Below are positions 28,691-37,758 of a stretch of 64,000 bases of DNA, one piece after another; the first letter of the stretch is position 1, and each line of letters begins with the position of its first letter. The stretch comes from Ruegeria lacuscaerulensis ITI-1157. GTDB taxonomy: Bacteria; Pseudomonadota; Alphaproteobacteria; Rhodobacterales; Rhodobacteraceae. The notes under the pieces are model-generated. The model was not told the origin of the DNA. It did not search any database and was given only the letters and a program-made list of their open reading frames with translations. The translations under genes were made by a program, and so were the position numbers. The stretch covers positions 2,724,503-2,788,502 of the forward strand of contig GG704596.1 of assembly GCA_000161775.1 (NCBI GenBank). Reading direction: 5' to 3'.

Positions 28691-30610
28691 TCAGCGGCCC
28701 AGTTGCTCGGCCAGCGCCCCAAGCGCCGCGCTGTCGGGCAGAACCTTCAGCCCCTCGCGCAGGACGGCGCGCGCCGCCTCGGCACCGCGATTGATCTGCA
28801 CCAGTTGGACCAGCATCGGCCAGGCCTCTTCGCGTTGGGGGTCCAGGGTCACCGCCTGACGAAAGGCCTGTTCGGCCGCCGGCGCGTTGCGCAGCGTCAG
28901 CGCCATGCCCCCCAGGACCAGATGCGTTTCGGGAAAATCCAGCCGGTTGGACAATGTGCGCTGCCAATCGGCCATGGCTTCGCGCGCGTTGGTGCGCTGC
29001 AACGGGGTCAGCACCTGCCCGGGAACGGTCAGGAATTCCTTGGCGGCCGACAGCCGGACGGACCGAGCGGGGTCGGACAGCAACGGGGACAGCCGGTCGA
29101 TCCGGTCCGGCAGGTCGGCGGACCGTTGCAGGGGAACCGCATTGGCCCGCACCAGCGGGTCGGCATCCACCAGCAGACCCGCGGTGGCCGCCGCCAGATC
29201 CGCCGACCCGTGCGGTTGCAGCAGATAGGCCGCGGTGGCCCGCACGATGCCGGGCTGATCCGCGTCCAGCGCGATCGCCGTCAGGGCGTCAGGATCCGCG
29301 CCCTGACCGGAAAAGGCCGGCGCGAAGACCGTGCCGAAATGCGGCCGGCGGTGGGCCGGGTCCGGGTACCACGCGTCGATCGCGGCCGCGGCCCAGGGCT
29401 GATCCCGATCGCTGTGGCAATCGGTACAGGCATCCGCGCCCAGGCCAAGATCGGGGCGCGGCACACGGAAACTGTGGTCGCGCCGGCCATCGACGCCCAT
29501 GTAGACCCGCTCGACCATGTGGCAGCTTTTGCATTGCGCCCCCTCGCCCCCAGGCGTGTGGCGATGGTGCGCGGCATCGTCGTACGGCGCCTTGCGCAGG
29601 GTCGGAAAATCGGGATTGCCTGCCGGGGAATGGCACTGCGTACAGACGGCGTTGCCCTCGGCCTTCAAGGTTGCGCCATGCGCCTCGTGGCAATTCAGAC
29701 AACCGACGCCCTTCGCGTACATTTTGGATTGCAGAAACGAGCCGTAGACATAGACCTCGTCCATGATCTGACCGTCCGGCTGGTACAGTCCGGGCCGAAG
29801 AATGGCCAGATTGTAGGCATCGTGAAACGGGGTTCCCGGCAGTGGATTTCCATCCGCGAACGCCTCGCGGCGGGAATGGCAGCCAGCGCATTGCTGTATC
29901 TCGGCTTCGGTGTCCCCCCTGCCCCAGCGCATCGAAAACCCGAACGCGTCCAGCCCGGCAGGCGCGGGTTGGCCACGGGTCCAATCCAGATGGGCCGAGC
30001 CCGGACCGTGGCAGGATTCGCACCCCACGCCGATCTCGGATTGGGTCGAGGCATAGGTCTGCGTCCGCACGTCGTAGTTCTTTTTGAACCCCGTCGCATG
30101 ACATTCGGCGCAGCGGGCGTTCCATGTCTTGTAAGGGCCCGTCCAGTGCAGCCCGTCTTCCGGGGGCAGGTCCTGATCCGGGTAGAGGTGGAACCAACGT
30201 TTATCTTCCGTGTCCCAGACCACGTCAAAGCTCTGCAATCGGCCGGGCTCGGTTTCGAACAGATATTGCTGCAACGGCTCAATACCCACGACGGAATGGA
30301 CCCTGTATGTCCGCGTCTGGTCGCCCTGCTCAGTCACGTCCGCGATATAGGCTCCATCTTCCTGTCGGAACTCGACCGCCATGCCGTTCCCTGCGAATGT
30401 CGTGCCGCCGAAATCGGCAACCACGTTTTCGGGCGTGGGCGCGGTCCAGGCCTTGGCGTGATGGGACCCGGCCCAGGCCTGCACCTGTTCGACATGGCAA
30501 TCCCGGCAGGCTTCCGAACCGACATAGTCCTGCGCCACCGTTGGCCCGGCAAGCAGGACGCAGGCAAAAGAGACGGCGGACGCCCATGCGGCGTGCGGCC
30601 AAATCATCAT
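28691..30610 (-). CDS. Octaheme cytochrome c with HEAT- and TPR-like C terminus
   Basis: 639 residues from an ATG whose ATGA overlaps the YihY stop. A signal peptide is cut near AGPTVAQ. Eight CxxCH motifs follow in the first 400 residues: CRDCH, CAECH, CESCH, CAGCH, CLNCH, CTQCH, CKSCH and CTDCH. This resembles the cytochrome c554/multiheme oxidoreductase superfamily. The last ~230 residues are helical repeats: HEAT-like (PGIVRATAAYLLQPHG) and TPR-like (LRNAPAAEQAFRQAVTLDP). It is periplasmic and should carry electrons or reduce a small molecule. The substrate is not predictable from motifs alone. Translation is coupled to the membrane protein upstream. Confidence 0.82.
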   Translation of the reverse strand: MMIWPHAAWASAVSFACVLLAGPTVAQDYVGSEACRDCHVEQVQAWAGSHHAKAWTAPTPENVVADFGGTTFAGNGMAVEFRQEDGAYIADVTEQGDQTRTYRVHSVVGIEPLQQYLFETEPGRLQSFDVVWDTEDKRWFHLYPDQDLPPEDGLHWTGPYKTWNARCAECHATGFKKNYDVRTQTYASTQSEIGVGCESCHGPGSAHLDWTRGQPAPAGLDAFGFSMRWGRGDTEAEIQQCAGCHSRREAFADGNPLPGTPFHDAYNLAILRPGLYQPDGQIMDEVYVYGSFLQSKMYAKGVGCLNCHEAHGATLKAEGNAVCTQCHSPAGNPDFPTLRKAPYDDAAHHRHTPGGEGAQCKSCHMVERVYMGVDGRRDHSFRVPRPDLGLGADACTDCHSDRDQPWAAAAIDAWYPDPAHRRPHFGTVFAPAFSGQGADPDALTAIALDADQPGIVRATAAYLLQPHGSADLAAATAGLLVDADPLVRANAVPLQRSADLPDRIDRLSPLLSDPARSVRLSAAKEFLTVPGQVLTPLQRTNAREAMADWQRTLSNRLDFPETHLVLGGMALTLRNAPAAEQAFRQAVTLDPQREEAWPMLVQLVQINRGAEAARAVLREGLKVLPDSAALGALAEQLGR

Positions 30611-31473
30611 GCGGTTCCGCCCTCGTCCTGATCTTCGATATCCATCAGCGCACCGTTGAATTCGGCGCCAAAGATCATGATGGCCGCACTCAGATACAGA
30701 AAGATCAATGCGGCCATGGCGCCGGCCAGACCCGCATAGGTGGCGCTGTAGCGTGCGAACTGACCGATATAGAGCGAGAACGCCAGCCCGCCGGCCAGCC
30801 ACAGACCCAGCGTCAACAGCACGCCAGGAAGGATCTGGCGCAGCGAATGCCGGCCGACCGGCAGAACCAGATGGGCCAGCAGCACGGTCAGTGCCGGGAC
30901 CGCCACGGCGAAGGTCCACCGCAGGCGTTCGACCGACAACCAGTCAGCGACATTCACTGACGTCTTCTCGGACATCAGTCGGGAGTAGATCGGCAACAGC
31001 AGTTCAACCGCAGCAACGATCAGAATCGCGGCGCCGCCCAGAATGACCAACCCCAGGCAGAACAGGCGCGTTTTCCAGAACGGCCAGCTGTCGGTGTCGT
31101 GATAGGCCTGATTGATGGCCGCCCGAACGGCCACGACTCCGTTCGACGCGAAATAGACGGCAAGCACTGCGCCCAGGGTGATCGTTCCCGACCCTGCCCC
31201 GTTCAGAACCGCGCGCAGTTCGGCCACGATCGGCTCGGCCACTTCGTTGGGCCATACGCCGAAAATCAGGCCGATCATCTCGTCGGTGACATAGTCCTGC
31301 GACAGCAGGCCCGCCAGGGACACGGTGAACAGCGCAAAGGGAAACAGCGCCAGCATCAGCGACATGGCGACATGGCTGCTCATGACGAACCCGTTCTTGT
31401 CGTCAAAGCGCCGCACGGCCAGCCAAAGTGCCCGGCCAAACCGGCCCAAAACGGGAATCAGGACTTGTGTCAT
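30607..31473 (-). CDS. YihY/BrkB-family inner membrane protein
   Basis: 288 residues with about six transmembrane segments. The family signature begins LWLAVRRFDDKNGFVMSSHV and includes VYFASNGVVAVRAAINQAYH and PGVLLTLGLWLAGGLAFSLY. Early reports of RNase activity for this family are not accepted; it is thought to be a transporter or envelope protein. Its TGA overlaps the ATG of the octaheme cytochrome gene, which suggests that the two work together. Confidence 0.85.
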   Translation of the reverse strand: MTQVLIPVLGRFGRALWLAVRRFDDKNGFVMSSHVAMSLMLALFPFALFTVSLAGLLSQDYVTDEMIGLIFGVWPNEVAEPIVAELRAVLNGAGSGTITLGAVLAVYFASNGVVAVRAAINQAYHDTDSWPFWKTRLFCLGLVILGGAAILIVAAVELLLPIYSRLMSEKTSVNVADWLSVERLRWTFAVAVPALTVLLAHLVLPVGRHSLRQILPGVLLTLGLWLAGGLAFSLYIGQFARYSATYAGLAGAMAALIFLYLSAAIMIFGAEFNGALMDIEDQDEGGTA

Positions 31474-31643
31474 TTGGAAACCCTAGCCTGCAAACCACGA
31501 CGAAAGAACCGGCCAATGACGCATATCCCCGAGATTTTTCCGAATAACTGTCTGGCCCGATTGCACAAAGCCTACCGTCCGTGCAGGATCGCCATCGGAC
31601 AATCCCGTTGCACCCAGCGCGCGCTGGAACAGCCGAGGCCTGC

Positions 31644-32729
31644 ATGACGAAATCCGCTCCGCCGACCCGCACACCGCTGAGGTTGAGCGTCGTTCGCGAC
31701 GTCACCATCGTACTGACCCTTGTGGTTCTGGGGCTTTACGCAGGTGCAAGTTTTCTGGTTCCGCTGACCATGGCGCTGCTGATCAACGTGCTGATCATCG
31801 CGCTCAGCGACCGGGTGATCGCCCTGACCCGCGCGCCGGTCTGGCTGGCCAACCTGGCTGCCGTCACGGTGGTTCTGGCCGGCCTGTTCATGATCACCTA
31901 CATCCTGGGCAGTCAGGCCACACAGTTCGCACGGACCGCGGGCGACTACGAAAGCCAGTTCGACGGCGTAATCAACCGCGTGACCGGCCTGGTCGGGAAC
32001 GATGTGACCACCTTTGTCCGAGACAATCTGATCAGCATGGACATGGCCTCGGTCGCGCGGGTGTTGCTGGGCAGTGCCACCTCGATGCTGAACCAGTTCT
32101 TCCTGATCAGCCTGTATGTCGCCTTCCTGATGGCCGAACGGCTGGCCTTCCGCAAAAAGCTGAGGATCGCGGCCGGAAATCCCGTCACCGGGGCCGAGCT
32201 TTCTTCGGTTCTGGATGCGATAACCTTCAGCCTGCAGCGCTATGTCGGGGTCAAGACCTTCATCAGCCTGGTCACTGCCGGAATCAGCTATGCCATCTTT
32301 CGGGCTCTGGGGCTGGAATACGCGGAAACCTGGGCCGTTCTGACCTTTGCGCTGAACTTCATCCCGTCGATCGGCTCGATCATCGCGGTCGTCTTTCCGG
32401 CGATGATCGCCTTGGTTCAGTTCGAAACGCTCGGCCCCTTCCTGGTGGTCGTACTCGGGTGCGGCACGATCCAATTCCTGATCGGCAATTTCCTTGATCC
32501 GGCCCTGCTGGGCCGCTCGCTGAACATGTCGACCTTTCTTGTGATTTTGGCGCTGACCTTCTGGACCACGGTCTGGGGCCTGATCGGCGCGTTCCTCAGC
32601 GTTCCGTTGACCGTTTGCATCCTGATCATCTTCAGCCACATTCCGGCCCTGCGCCCCATCGCGGTTTTGATGTCGCTGGATGGACGTCTGGACGACGACG
32701 TCAATCAACACGGCCGTGATCACGGCTGA
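31644..32729 (+). CDS. AI-2E family transporter
   Basis: 361 residues from the ATG at 31644 (GAGG upstream). About eight hydrophobic segments. The C-terminal signature (FIPSIGSIIAVVFPAMIALV, FLIGNFLDPALLGRSLNMST and FWTTVWGLIGAFLSVPLTVC) is that of the AI-2E/PerM permease family. Members export AI-2, act as Na+/H+ antiporters or have unknown roles. It stands alone between the divergent YihY gene and the Bat operon. Confidence 0.88.
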   Translation: MTKSAPPTRTPLRLSVVRDVTIVLTLVVLGLYAGASFLVPLTMALLINVLIIALSDRVIALTRAPVWLANLAAVTVVLAGLFMITYILGSQATQFARTAGDYESQFDGVINRVTGLVGNDVTTFVRDNLISMDMASVARVLLGSATSMLNQFFLISLYVAFLMAERLAFRKKLRIAAGNPVTGAELSSVLDAITFSLQRYVGVKTFISLVTAGISYAIFRALGLEYAETWAVLTFALNFIPSIGSIIAVVFPAMIALVQFETLGPFLVVVLGCGTIQFLIGNFLDPALLGRSLNMSTFLVILALTFWTTVWGLIGAFLSVPLTVCILIIFSHIPALRPIAVLMSLDGRLDDDVNQHGRDHG

Positions 32730-32860
32730 ACGCCCGGAAATCGGGGGTGGATCGGCCCGAGATGCGCTGCTAACTTTCAAATATTGCAATGGATTGACCG
32801 AAAAGATCCAGCGGGTCCGGCGCACATGCATGATTGACCATTTCTGATGATTGGACCGCC

Positions 32861-33838
32861 ATGACACCGCTTGACCAAATCAACGATCTGAAGGCCCGGA
32901 TGGCCCAATCGATCATCGGACAGACACAGGTCATCGACCGCCTTCTGATCGGGCTGCTGGCCAACGGGAACCTGCTGATCGAAGGTTTGCCCGGCCTGGC
33001 AAAAACCCGTGCCGTCAAGGCGATGGCGCGCAATCTTGATGCGCAATTCAGCCGCATCCAGTTCACGCCCGACCTGCTGCCGTCCGACGTGACCGGGACC
33101 GAGGTCTATACCCAGACCGACGCGGGCGGCACCTTCCGGTTCGAGCCCGGCCCGATTTTCGCCAACATCGTCCTGGCGGACGAGATCAACCGCGCGCCGG
33201 CCAAGGTTCAGGCCGCGCTGCTTGAGGCAATGGAGGAACGGCAGGTCACCGTGTCCGGCACCACCCACAAGATGGAGCCGCTGTTCATCGTGATGGCCAC
33301 CCAGAACCCGATCGAACAGGAAGGAACCTATCCGCTGCCCGAGGCGCAGATGGACCGGTTCCTAATGCATGTGCAAATCACCTACCCCCCGGTCGAGGAT
33401 GAGGTGCTGGTGATCCGTCTGGTCCGCGGCGAGGACACCGCCGCCAATTCCGGGACCACCGCCGAGAAACCCTCACCGATCCCGCAAGATGCCGTTTTTG
33501 CCGCCCGGCAGGAGATCGGGCAGATTCATGTCTCGGATGCGATGGATCGGTACATGGCCGATCTGGTCCAAGCCACCCGGACGCCGTCCGCGCTCAGCGA
33601 TGACCTCGCCGCGTGGATCGAGATCGGCGCCAGCCCGCGGGCATCGCTGGCGCTGGACAAATGCGGCCGGGCCCATGCCTGGATGAACGGGCGCGACTAT
33701 GTCGACCCGGCCGACATCCGTGCCATTGCCCATGACGTGTTCCGCCACCGCATCACGCTGAGTTTCGAAGCGCAGGGGGACGCCAAGACAGCCGATGACG
33801 TGATCGACGAGATTCTGAAGCTCGTCGCCCTGCCCTGA
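32861..33838 (+). CDS. MoxR-family AAA+ ATPase
   Basis: 325 residues from the ATG at 32861; a TTG at 32834 is possible and neither has a strong RBS. The AAA_3 core has Walker A variant IEGLPGLAKTRAVKAMA, Walker B IVLADEINRAP and sensor I MATQNPIEQEGTYPLPEAQM. The lid domain follows. It is the chaperone-like first gene of the Bat operon. MoxR ATPases act with von Willebrand factor A proteins to assemble or activate envelope or metal-enzyme complexes. The next gene starts 20 bases later. Confidence 0.93.
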   Translation: MTPLDQINDLKARMAQSIIGQTQVIDRLLIGLLANGNLLIEGLPGLAKTRAVKAMARNLDAQFSRIQFTPDLLPSDVTGTEVYTQTDAGGTFRFEPGPIFANIVLADEINRAPAKVQAALLEAMEERQVTVSGTTHKMEPLFIVMATQNPIEQEGTYPLPEAQMDRFLMHVQITYPPVEDEVLVIRLVRGEDTAANSGTTAEKPSPIPQDAVFAARQEIGQIHVSDAMDRYMADLVQATRTPSALSDDLAAWIEIGASPRASLALDKCGRAHAWMNGRDYVDPADIRAIAHDVFRHRITLSFEAQGDAKTADDVIDEILKLVALP

Positions 33839-33858
33839 TCGCAAAAAAGGAGAGCCGC

Positions 33859-34806
33859 GTGTCCCCGACCGCAGCGACATCCCGCGACCCACGCATCCAC
33901 GTCGATGCCCGCCACATGCTGAGCCTGGGCGGACGCACCGGCGCGCTCAGCCTTCTGCCCCGGCAGCCGGCCCGTTCGGTGCTGAACGGCCGCCATGCCT
34001 CGCGCCTGCGCGGGCGCGGCCTGAATTTTGAGGAACTGCGCAGCTATCTGCCCGGCGACGACATCCGCACGATCGACTGGAAAGTGACGGCCCGCACGGG
34101 CGAGCCGCATGTGCGCGTCTATACCGAAGAGCGTGACCGCCCGGCGCTGCTGCTGGTGGATCAGCGGGTCTCGATGTTCTTCGGCACACAAGTCTACATG
34201 AAATCGGTGGTGGCGGCCGAGGCCGCGGCCATCGCCGCCCATCGGGTTCTGGCGCAGGGCGACCGCGTCGGCGGGATCGTGTTCGGCGATACCGACCTGT
34301 CCGAACATCGGCCACAGCGCCGCCGGGCGGCCTTGCGGCGGTTTCTTTCCTCGCTCGGCGCGCTCAACTGCAGCCTGCACGCTGGGTTGCGCCCACAAGC
34401 CACGGTCTCGTTGAATCAGGTGCTGCAACAGGCTGCGCGCATCGCACATACCAATGCCTTGGTCTGCGTGTTCTCGGACTTTGACGGCCTGACCGACGGG
34501 TCCGAACGGCTGCTGCGCCGCCTGGCCCATTCCAATGACCTGATCCTGTTCGACATTTCCGATCCGATCTCGCGCCACATGCCGCCCGAGCTGCGGCTGA
34601 CGGTCTCGGACGGCGACCAGCAGATCGAACTGGACGCGTCAGACCGTCAAATGTCGGACCGCGTGACCCAGGCAATGGAGCAGAGGCTGGCGCAGCTGCA
34701 CTCCTGGTCGCGCCGATACGGGTTTCCCGTCGTCCCGCTGACCACCGCCGAGCCCGCTTTGGCCCAGATCCTGCGGCTGTTCGGCCACCAAGGGGGGCGA
34801 ACATGA
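33859..34806 (+). CDS. DUF58 domain protein (Bat operon)
   Basis: 315 residues from a GTG at 33859 preceded by AAGGAG. The DUF58 core is GRGLNFEELRSYLPGDDIRT then IDWKVTARTGEPHVR, with a VWA-like strand LLLVDQRVSMFF. It lacks obvious membrane segments. In MoxR/Bat clusters it is thought to bind or regulate the AAA+ ATPase. It overlaps the next gene by four bases. Confidence 0.9.
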   Translation: MSPTAATSRDPRIHVDARHMLSLGGRTGALSLLPRQPARSVLNGRHASRLRGRGLNFEELRSYLPGDDIRTIDWKVTARTGEPHVRVYTEERDRPALLLVDQRVSMFFGTQVYMKSVVAAEAAAIAAHRVLAQGDRVGGIVFGDTDLSEHRPQRRRAALRRFLSSLGALNCSLHAGLRPQATVSLNQVLQQAARIAHTNALVCVFSDFDGLTDGSERLLRRLAHSNDLILFDISDPISRHMPPELRLTVSDGDQQIELDASDRQMSDRVTQAMEQRLAQLHSWSRRYGFPVVPLTTAEPALAQILRLFGHQGGRT

Positions 34807-35276
34807 CCCCGGACACCGAAGGCAAATCGCTGGTCGAGCTGCTGGACATGCTGAAACCGGCGCCCGAGCCGTCACCGATTTCCATGGTGCCGCAGACCTG
34901 GGGCTGGGGTGTTCTGGCGGTGGCGCTGTTGCTTGTGCTTGGTCTGATCCTCGTGACGGTCTGGCGCCACCGGCAGGCAAATGCCTATCGGCGGTATGCA
35001 CTGAAGGAATTGGACCGGTGTCAGAATGACCCGGCCAAAGCCGCCGAGATCGTGCGCCGTGCCGCCCTTGCCGCCTTTCCACGGTCTCAGGTGGCCGGTC
35101 TGATCGGCGACGACTGGACGGGTTTTCTGCGCCAAACCGCTGACCTGTCAGAGTTTTCCGCCTCGGCCCTCGGCACTCTGGCGGCGGCCCCATACCGCAA
35201 GGGGGTCACCGACCCGGATGCAGTCGAACTGGCGCGGCACTGGATCAAGTCGCACCGGGCCAAGGGGGCGGTCTGA
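34803..35276 (+). CDS. DUF4381 membrane protein (Bat operon)
   Basis: 157 residues with one N-terminal transmembrane span (WGWGVLAVALLLVLGLILVT) and a cytoplasmic helical domain (YALKELDRCQNDPAKAAEIV, then SQVAGLIGDDWTGFL). It matches DUF4381, always found between DUF58 and VWA genes in Bat operons. The TGA overlaps the next ATG by one base. It is likely the single-span scaffold of the Bat complex. Confidence 0.88.
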   Translation: MTPDTEGKSLVELLDMLKPAPEPSPISMVPQTWGWGVLAVALLLVLGLILVTVWRHRQANAYRRYALKELDRCQNDPAKAAEIVRRAALAAFPRSQVAGLIGDDWTGFLRQTADLSEFSASALGTLAAAPYRKGVTDPDAVELARHWIKSHRAKGAV

Positions 35277-36259
35277 TGTTCAGTTTCGCCGCGCCTTGGG
35301 TGTTTCTTCTGCTGCCACTGCCGGCACTGGTCTATTTCTTTGCTCCGCCACACCGGCAACGGGTCGATGCCATTCGCATCCCGTTCTTTCGCCACGTCGC
35401 CCAGGCGGCCGGGGCCGAGCCGCAATCCGGCTCGGTAACCCTGAGACGGACGCGGCTGCAAGCCGGTCTGGCGATCCTGATCTGGGTGCTGCTGGTTCTG
35501 GCCATGGCCCGGCCCGAACGGTTGGGCGACCCGATCTTCATCGAAAAATCCGCCCGCGACGTGGTGCTGGCCGTGGACATCTCGGGTTCGATGGACCAGC
35601 GCGATTTCAAGGCCGCAGATGGCACGCCCAAGCAGCGGCTGGAGGCCGTCAAGGACGTTCTGCGCGCCTTCATCGCCGCGCGCGACGGCGACCGGATGGC
35701 GCTGATCATCTTCGGCACCCGCGCTTTCGTTCAAGCCCCGTTCACCGAGGATTTGCAAAGCCTCAACGGCTTTCTGGAGCAGACCGCCGTCGGCATGGCG
35801 GGTCCGAACACGGCGCTGGGCGATGCGATCGGGCTGGGCATCCGCACCTTCGAGTCGAGCGAGGTGGACCAACGCATGATGATCGTGCTGTCGGACGGTG
35901 CCGACACCTCAAGCCGCATGACGCCGGTCATTGCCGCGTCGATTGCGGCGGACAAGGGTGTCGTGATCTACACGATCGGCGTCGGCGACCCGGATGCCAC
36001 GGGCGAAGACCGGGTCGATCTGGACGCGCTGAAGGACATCGCCAACAAAACCCAAGGCCAGTATTTCTTTGCCGACGACGAGGCCGCCCTGACCGAGGTC
36101 TACCGGCAGATCGACGCCCAGAACCCCCGCGTGGTGGAAACCCAAAGCTACCGCCCGAGGGTCAGCCTTGCGCATTATCCGCTGGCGGCAGCACTGCTCC
36201 TCATCCTCGCCAGCACCCTGGGCTTTCGCCTTTCGCAGGGTCGGAGGCGCGCGGCATGA
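35276..36259 (+). CDS. BatA-type von Willebrand factor A protein
   Basis: 327 residues. Two N-terminal membrane segments and one C-terminal segment flank a VWA domain with an intact MIDAS motif, AVDISGSMDQRD, and the later Thr and Asp positions (FGTRAFVQAPFT, LSDGADTSS). VWA domains bind a metal and partner proteins in the periplasm. It is a BatA/aerotolerance protein. It overlaps the next gene by four bases. Confidence 0.92.
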   Translation: MFSFAAPWVFLLLPLPALVYFFAPPHRQRVDAIRIPFFRHVAQAAGAEPQSGSVTLRRTRLQAGLAILIWVLLVLAMARPERLGDPIFIEKSARDVVLAVDISGSMDQRDFKAADGTPKQRLEAVKDVLRAFIAARDGDRMALIIFGTRAFVQAPFTEDLQSLNGFLEQTAVGMAGPNTALGDAIGLGIRTFESSEVDQRMMIVLSDGADTSSRMTPVIAASIAADKGVVIYTIGVGDPDATGEDRVDLDALKDIANKTQGQYFFADDEAALTEVYRQIDAQNPRVVETQSYRPRVSLAHYPLAAALLLILASTLGFRLSQGRRRAA

Positions 36260-37758
36260 TCGACGCTCTGGCCCAGTTCCATTTCCTGCGCCCCTACTGG
36301 TTGCTGCTTTTGCTGCCGATTGCCACCGCCTGGTGGCTTACCCGGCCGCGCAAATCGGGCAGCTCGGACCTGCCTGCGGGCATTGCACCCCACCTCGCGC
36401 AGGCACTGCGTCTGGGGGCCGAAGATCAACGGCGGGTCGGTCCGCTGGACCTTGCCGCGCTCGCCGCCGGCCTTCTGACCCTTGCCGTGGCAGGGCCGAC
36501 ATGGTCGCGGGCGCCGAACCCTCTGATCGCGGACACCGCGCCGCTGGTGATCGCGCTCAAGGTCACCGACAGCATGGAGGAGGCAGACCTTGCGCCGTCA
36601 CGGTTGGACCGTGCCAAGTTGAAAATCACCGATCTGATCAATACCCGCGCAGGTGCGCCCACCGCCCTGATCGCCTATGCCGGATCCGCACACCGGGTCG
36701 CGCCGCTGACCGAAGACGCCAACATCCTGCGCCCCTTGCTCGAAGGGTTGACCCCGGCGGTCATGCCGGTCGCGGGCGATGCCGCCGGTGACGCGCTGAC
36801 GCTGGCGCAGGACATTCTGGGCGATCAGATGGGCACAAGTGCGGTTCTCTTTGTACTCGACGATGTCGATCCGCAGCAGGTTTCCGCATTGGGACAATCT
36901 GGTATCCCATTGTTTTTCCTGACGATGCTTCCGAATGGTCGCCAGATTCCGCAACTGGACGGCCTGCGCAATGCCTCGATCGTTCCGTTCTCGGGCGATG
37001 ACCGCGACATCATCCGACTGAACCGCGGTATCACCAGCAGTTTTTCCGCGGCCTTGGGCGAGGACGATCGCGTTGACTGGCAGGACCGCGCTTGGATTTT
37101 GGCCTGGCCCGTCGCCTTGATCGCGCTGCTGTGGTTCAGACGTGGCTGGGTCATTCGCTGGGGATTTGTGGCATTGCTGTTTCTGCCGCCGACCGGCGCG
37201 CGCGCAGACGGTTGGCGGGACTGGTTCCTGACCCCGGACCAGCAGGGCCAGATCGCCATGAACCATAAGGACTACGCCGCCGCCAGCACGCTGTTTCAAG
37301 ATCCGTATCACCGAGGCTACGCCCAGTTGAAAGCCGGGCAATATGCCGAAGCCTCCGAGACCTTTGCCCAGCTTTCCACGCCCGAAGCAGCGTTTGCCGA
37401 AGGCATGGCCCGCATCCGAAATCGACAGTATCGTCCGGCCATCGCAGCCTTTGAAACCGCGCTGGAGCGCCGCCCGGATTGGCCGGAGGCCGCCTACAAC
37501 CTGGCCGTCGCCCAGGCCATTCTGGCCGAGGTCGAATCCACCCGCGAGCAATCCGATACCGGCGAGGAAGCAGGCATCGGCGCTGATGATGTGGTGTTCG
37601 ACAACGAAGCCGGTCTGGGCGCGGACACCACGCAACAGGCCGAGACCGGGGACGCCGCACCCCTGTCGGCCGACCAGTGGATCAGCGCCATCGACACCGA
37701 CATGCAGGACTTCCTGCGCAGCCGGTTCGTTCTTGAAAATCAGGAGCGTTCCCAATGA
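36256..37758 (+). CDS. BatB/BatC-type VWA-TPR fusion protein
   Basis: 500 residues. The first part is a VWA domain between membrane spans, as in BatB. The second part (from about residue 335) has TPR repeats (YAQLKAGQYAEASETFAQLS, PAIAAFETALERRPDWPEAA), as in BatC, so the two usual genes are fused. The place of the MIDAS DxSxS reads ALKVTDSMEEAD, lacking the first Asp. The ATGA overlap fixes the start at 36256. Other in-frame extension upstream would overlap batA and is rejected. Confidence 0.88.
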   Translation: MIDALAQFHFLRPYWLLLLLPIATAWWLTRPRKSGSSDLPAGIAPHLAQALRLGAEDQRRVGPLDLAALAAGLLTLAVAGPTWSRAPNPLIADTAPLVIALKVTDSMEEADLAPSRLDRAKLKITDLINTRAGAPTALIAYAGSAHRVAPLTEDANILRPLLEGLTPAVMPVAGDAAGDALTLAQDILGDQMGTSAVLFVLDDVDPQQVSALGQSGIPLFFLTMLPNGRQIPQLDGLRNASIVPFSGDDRDIIRLNRGITSSFSAALGEDDRVDWQDRAWILAWPVALIALLWFRRGWVIRWGFVALLFLPPTGARADGWRDWFLTPDQQGQIAMNHKDYAAASTLFQDPYHRGYAQLKAGQYAEASETFAQLSTPEAAFAEGMARIRNRQYRPAIAAFETALERRPDWPEAAYNLAVAQAILAEVESTREQSDTGEEAGIGADDVVFDNEAGLGADTTQQAETGDAAPLSADQWISAIDTDMQDFLRSRFVLENQERSQ

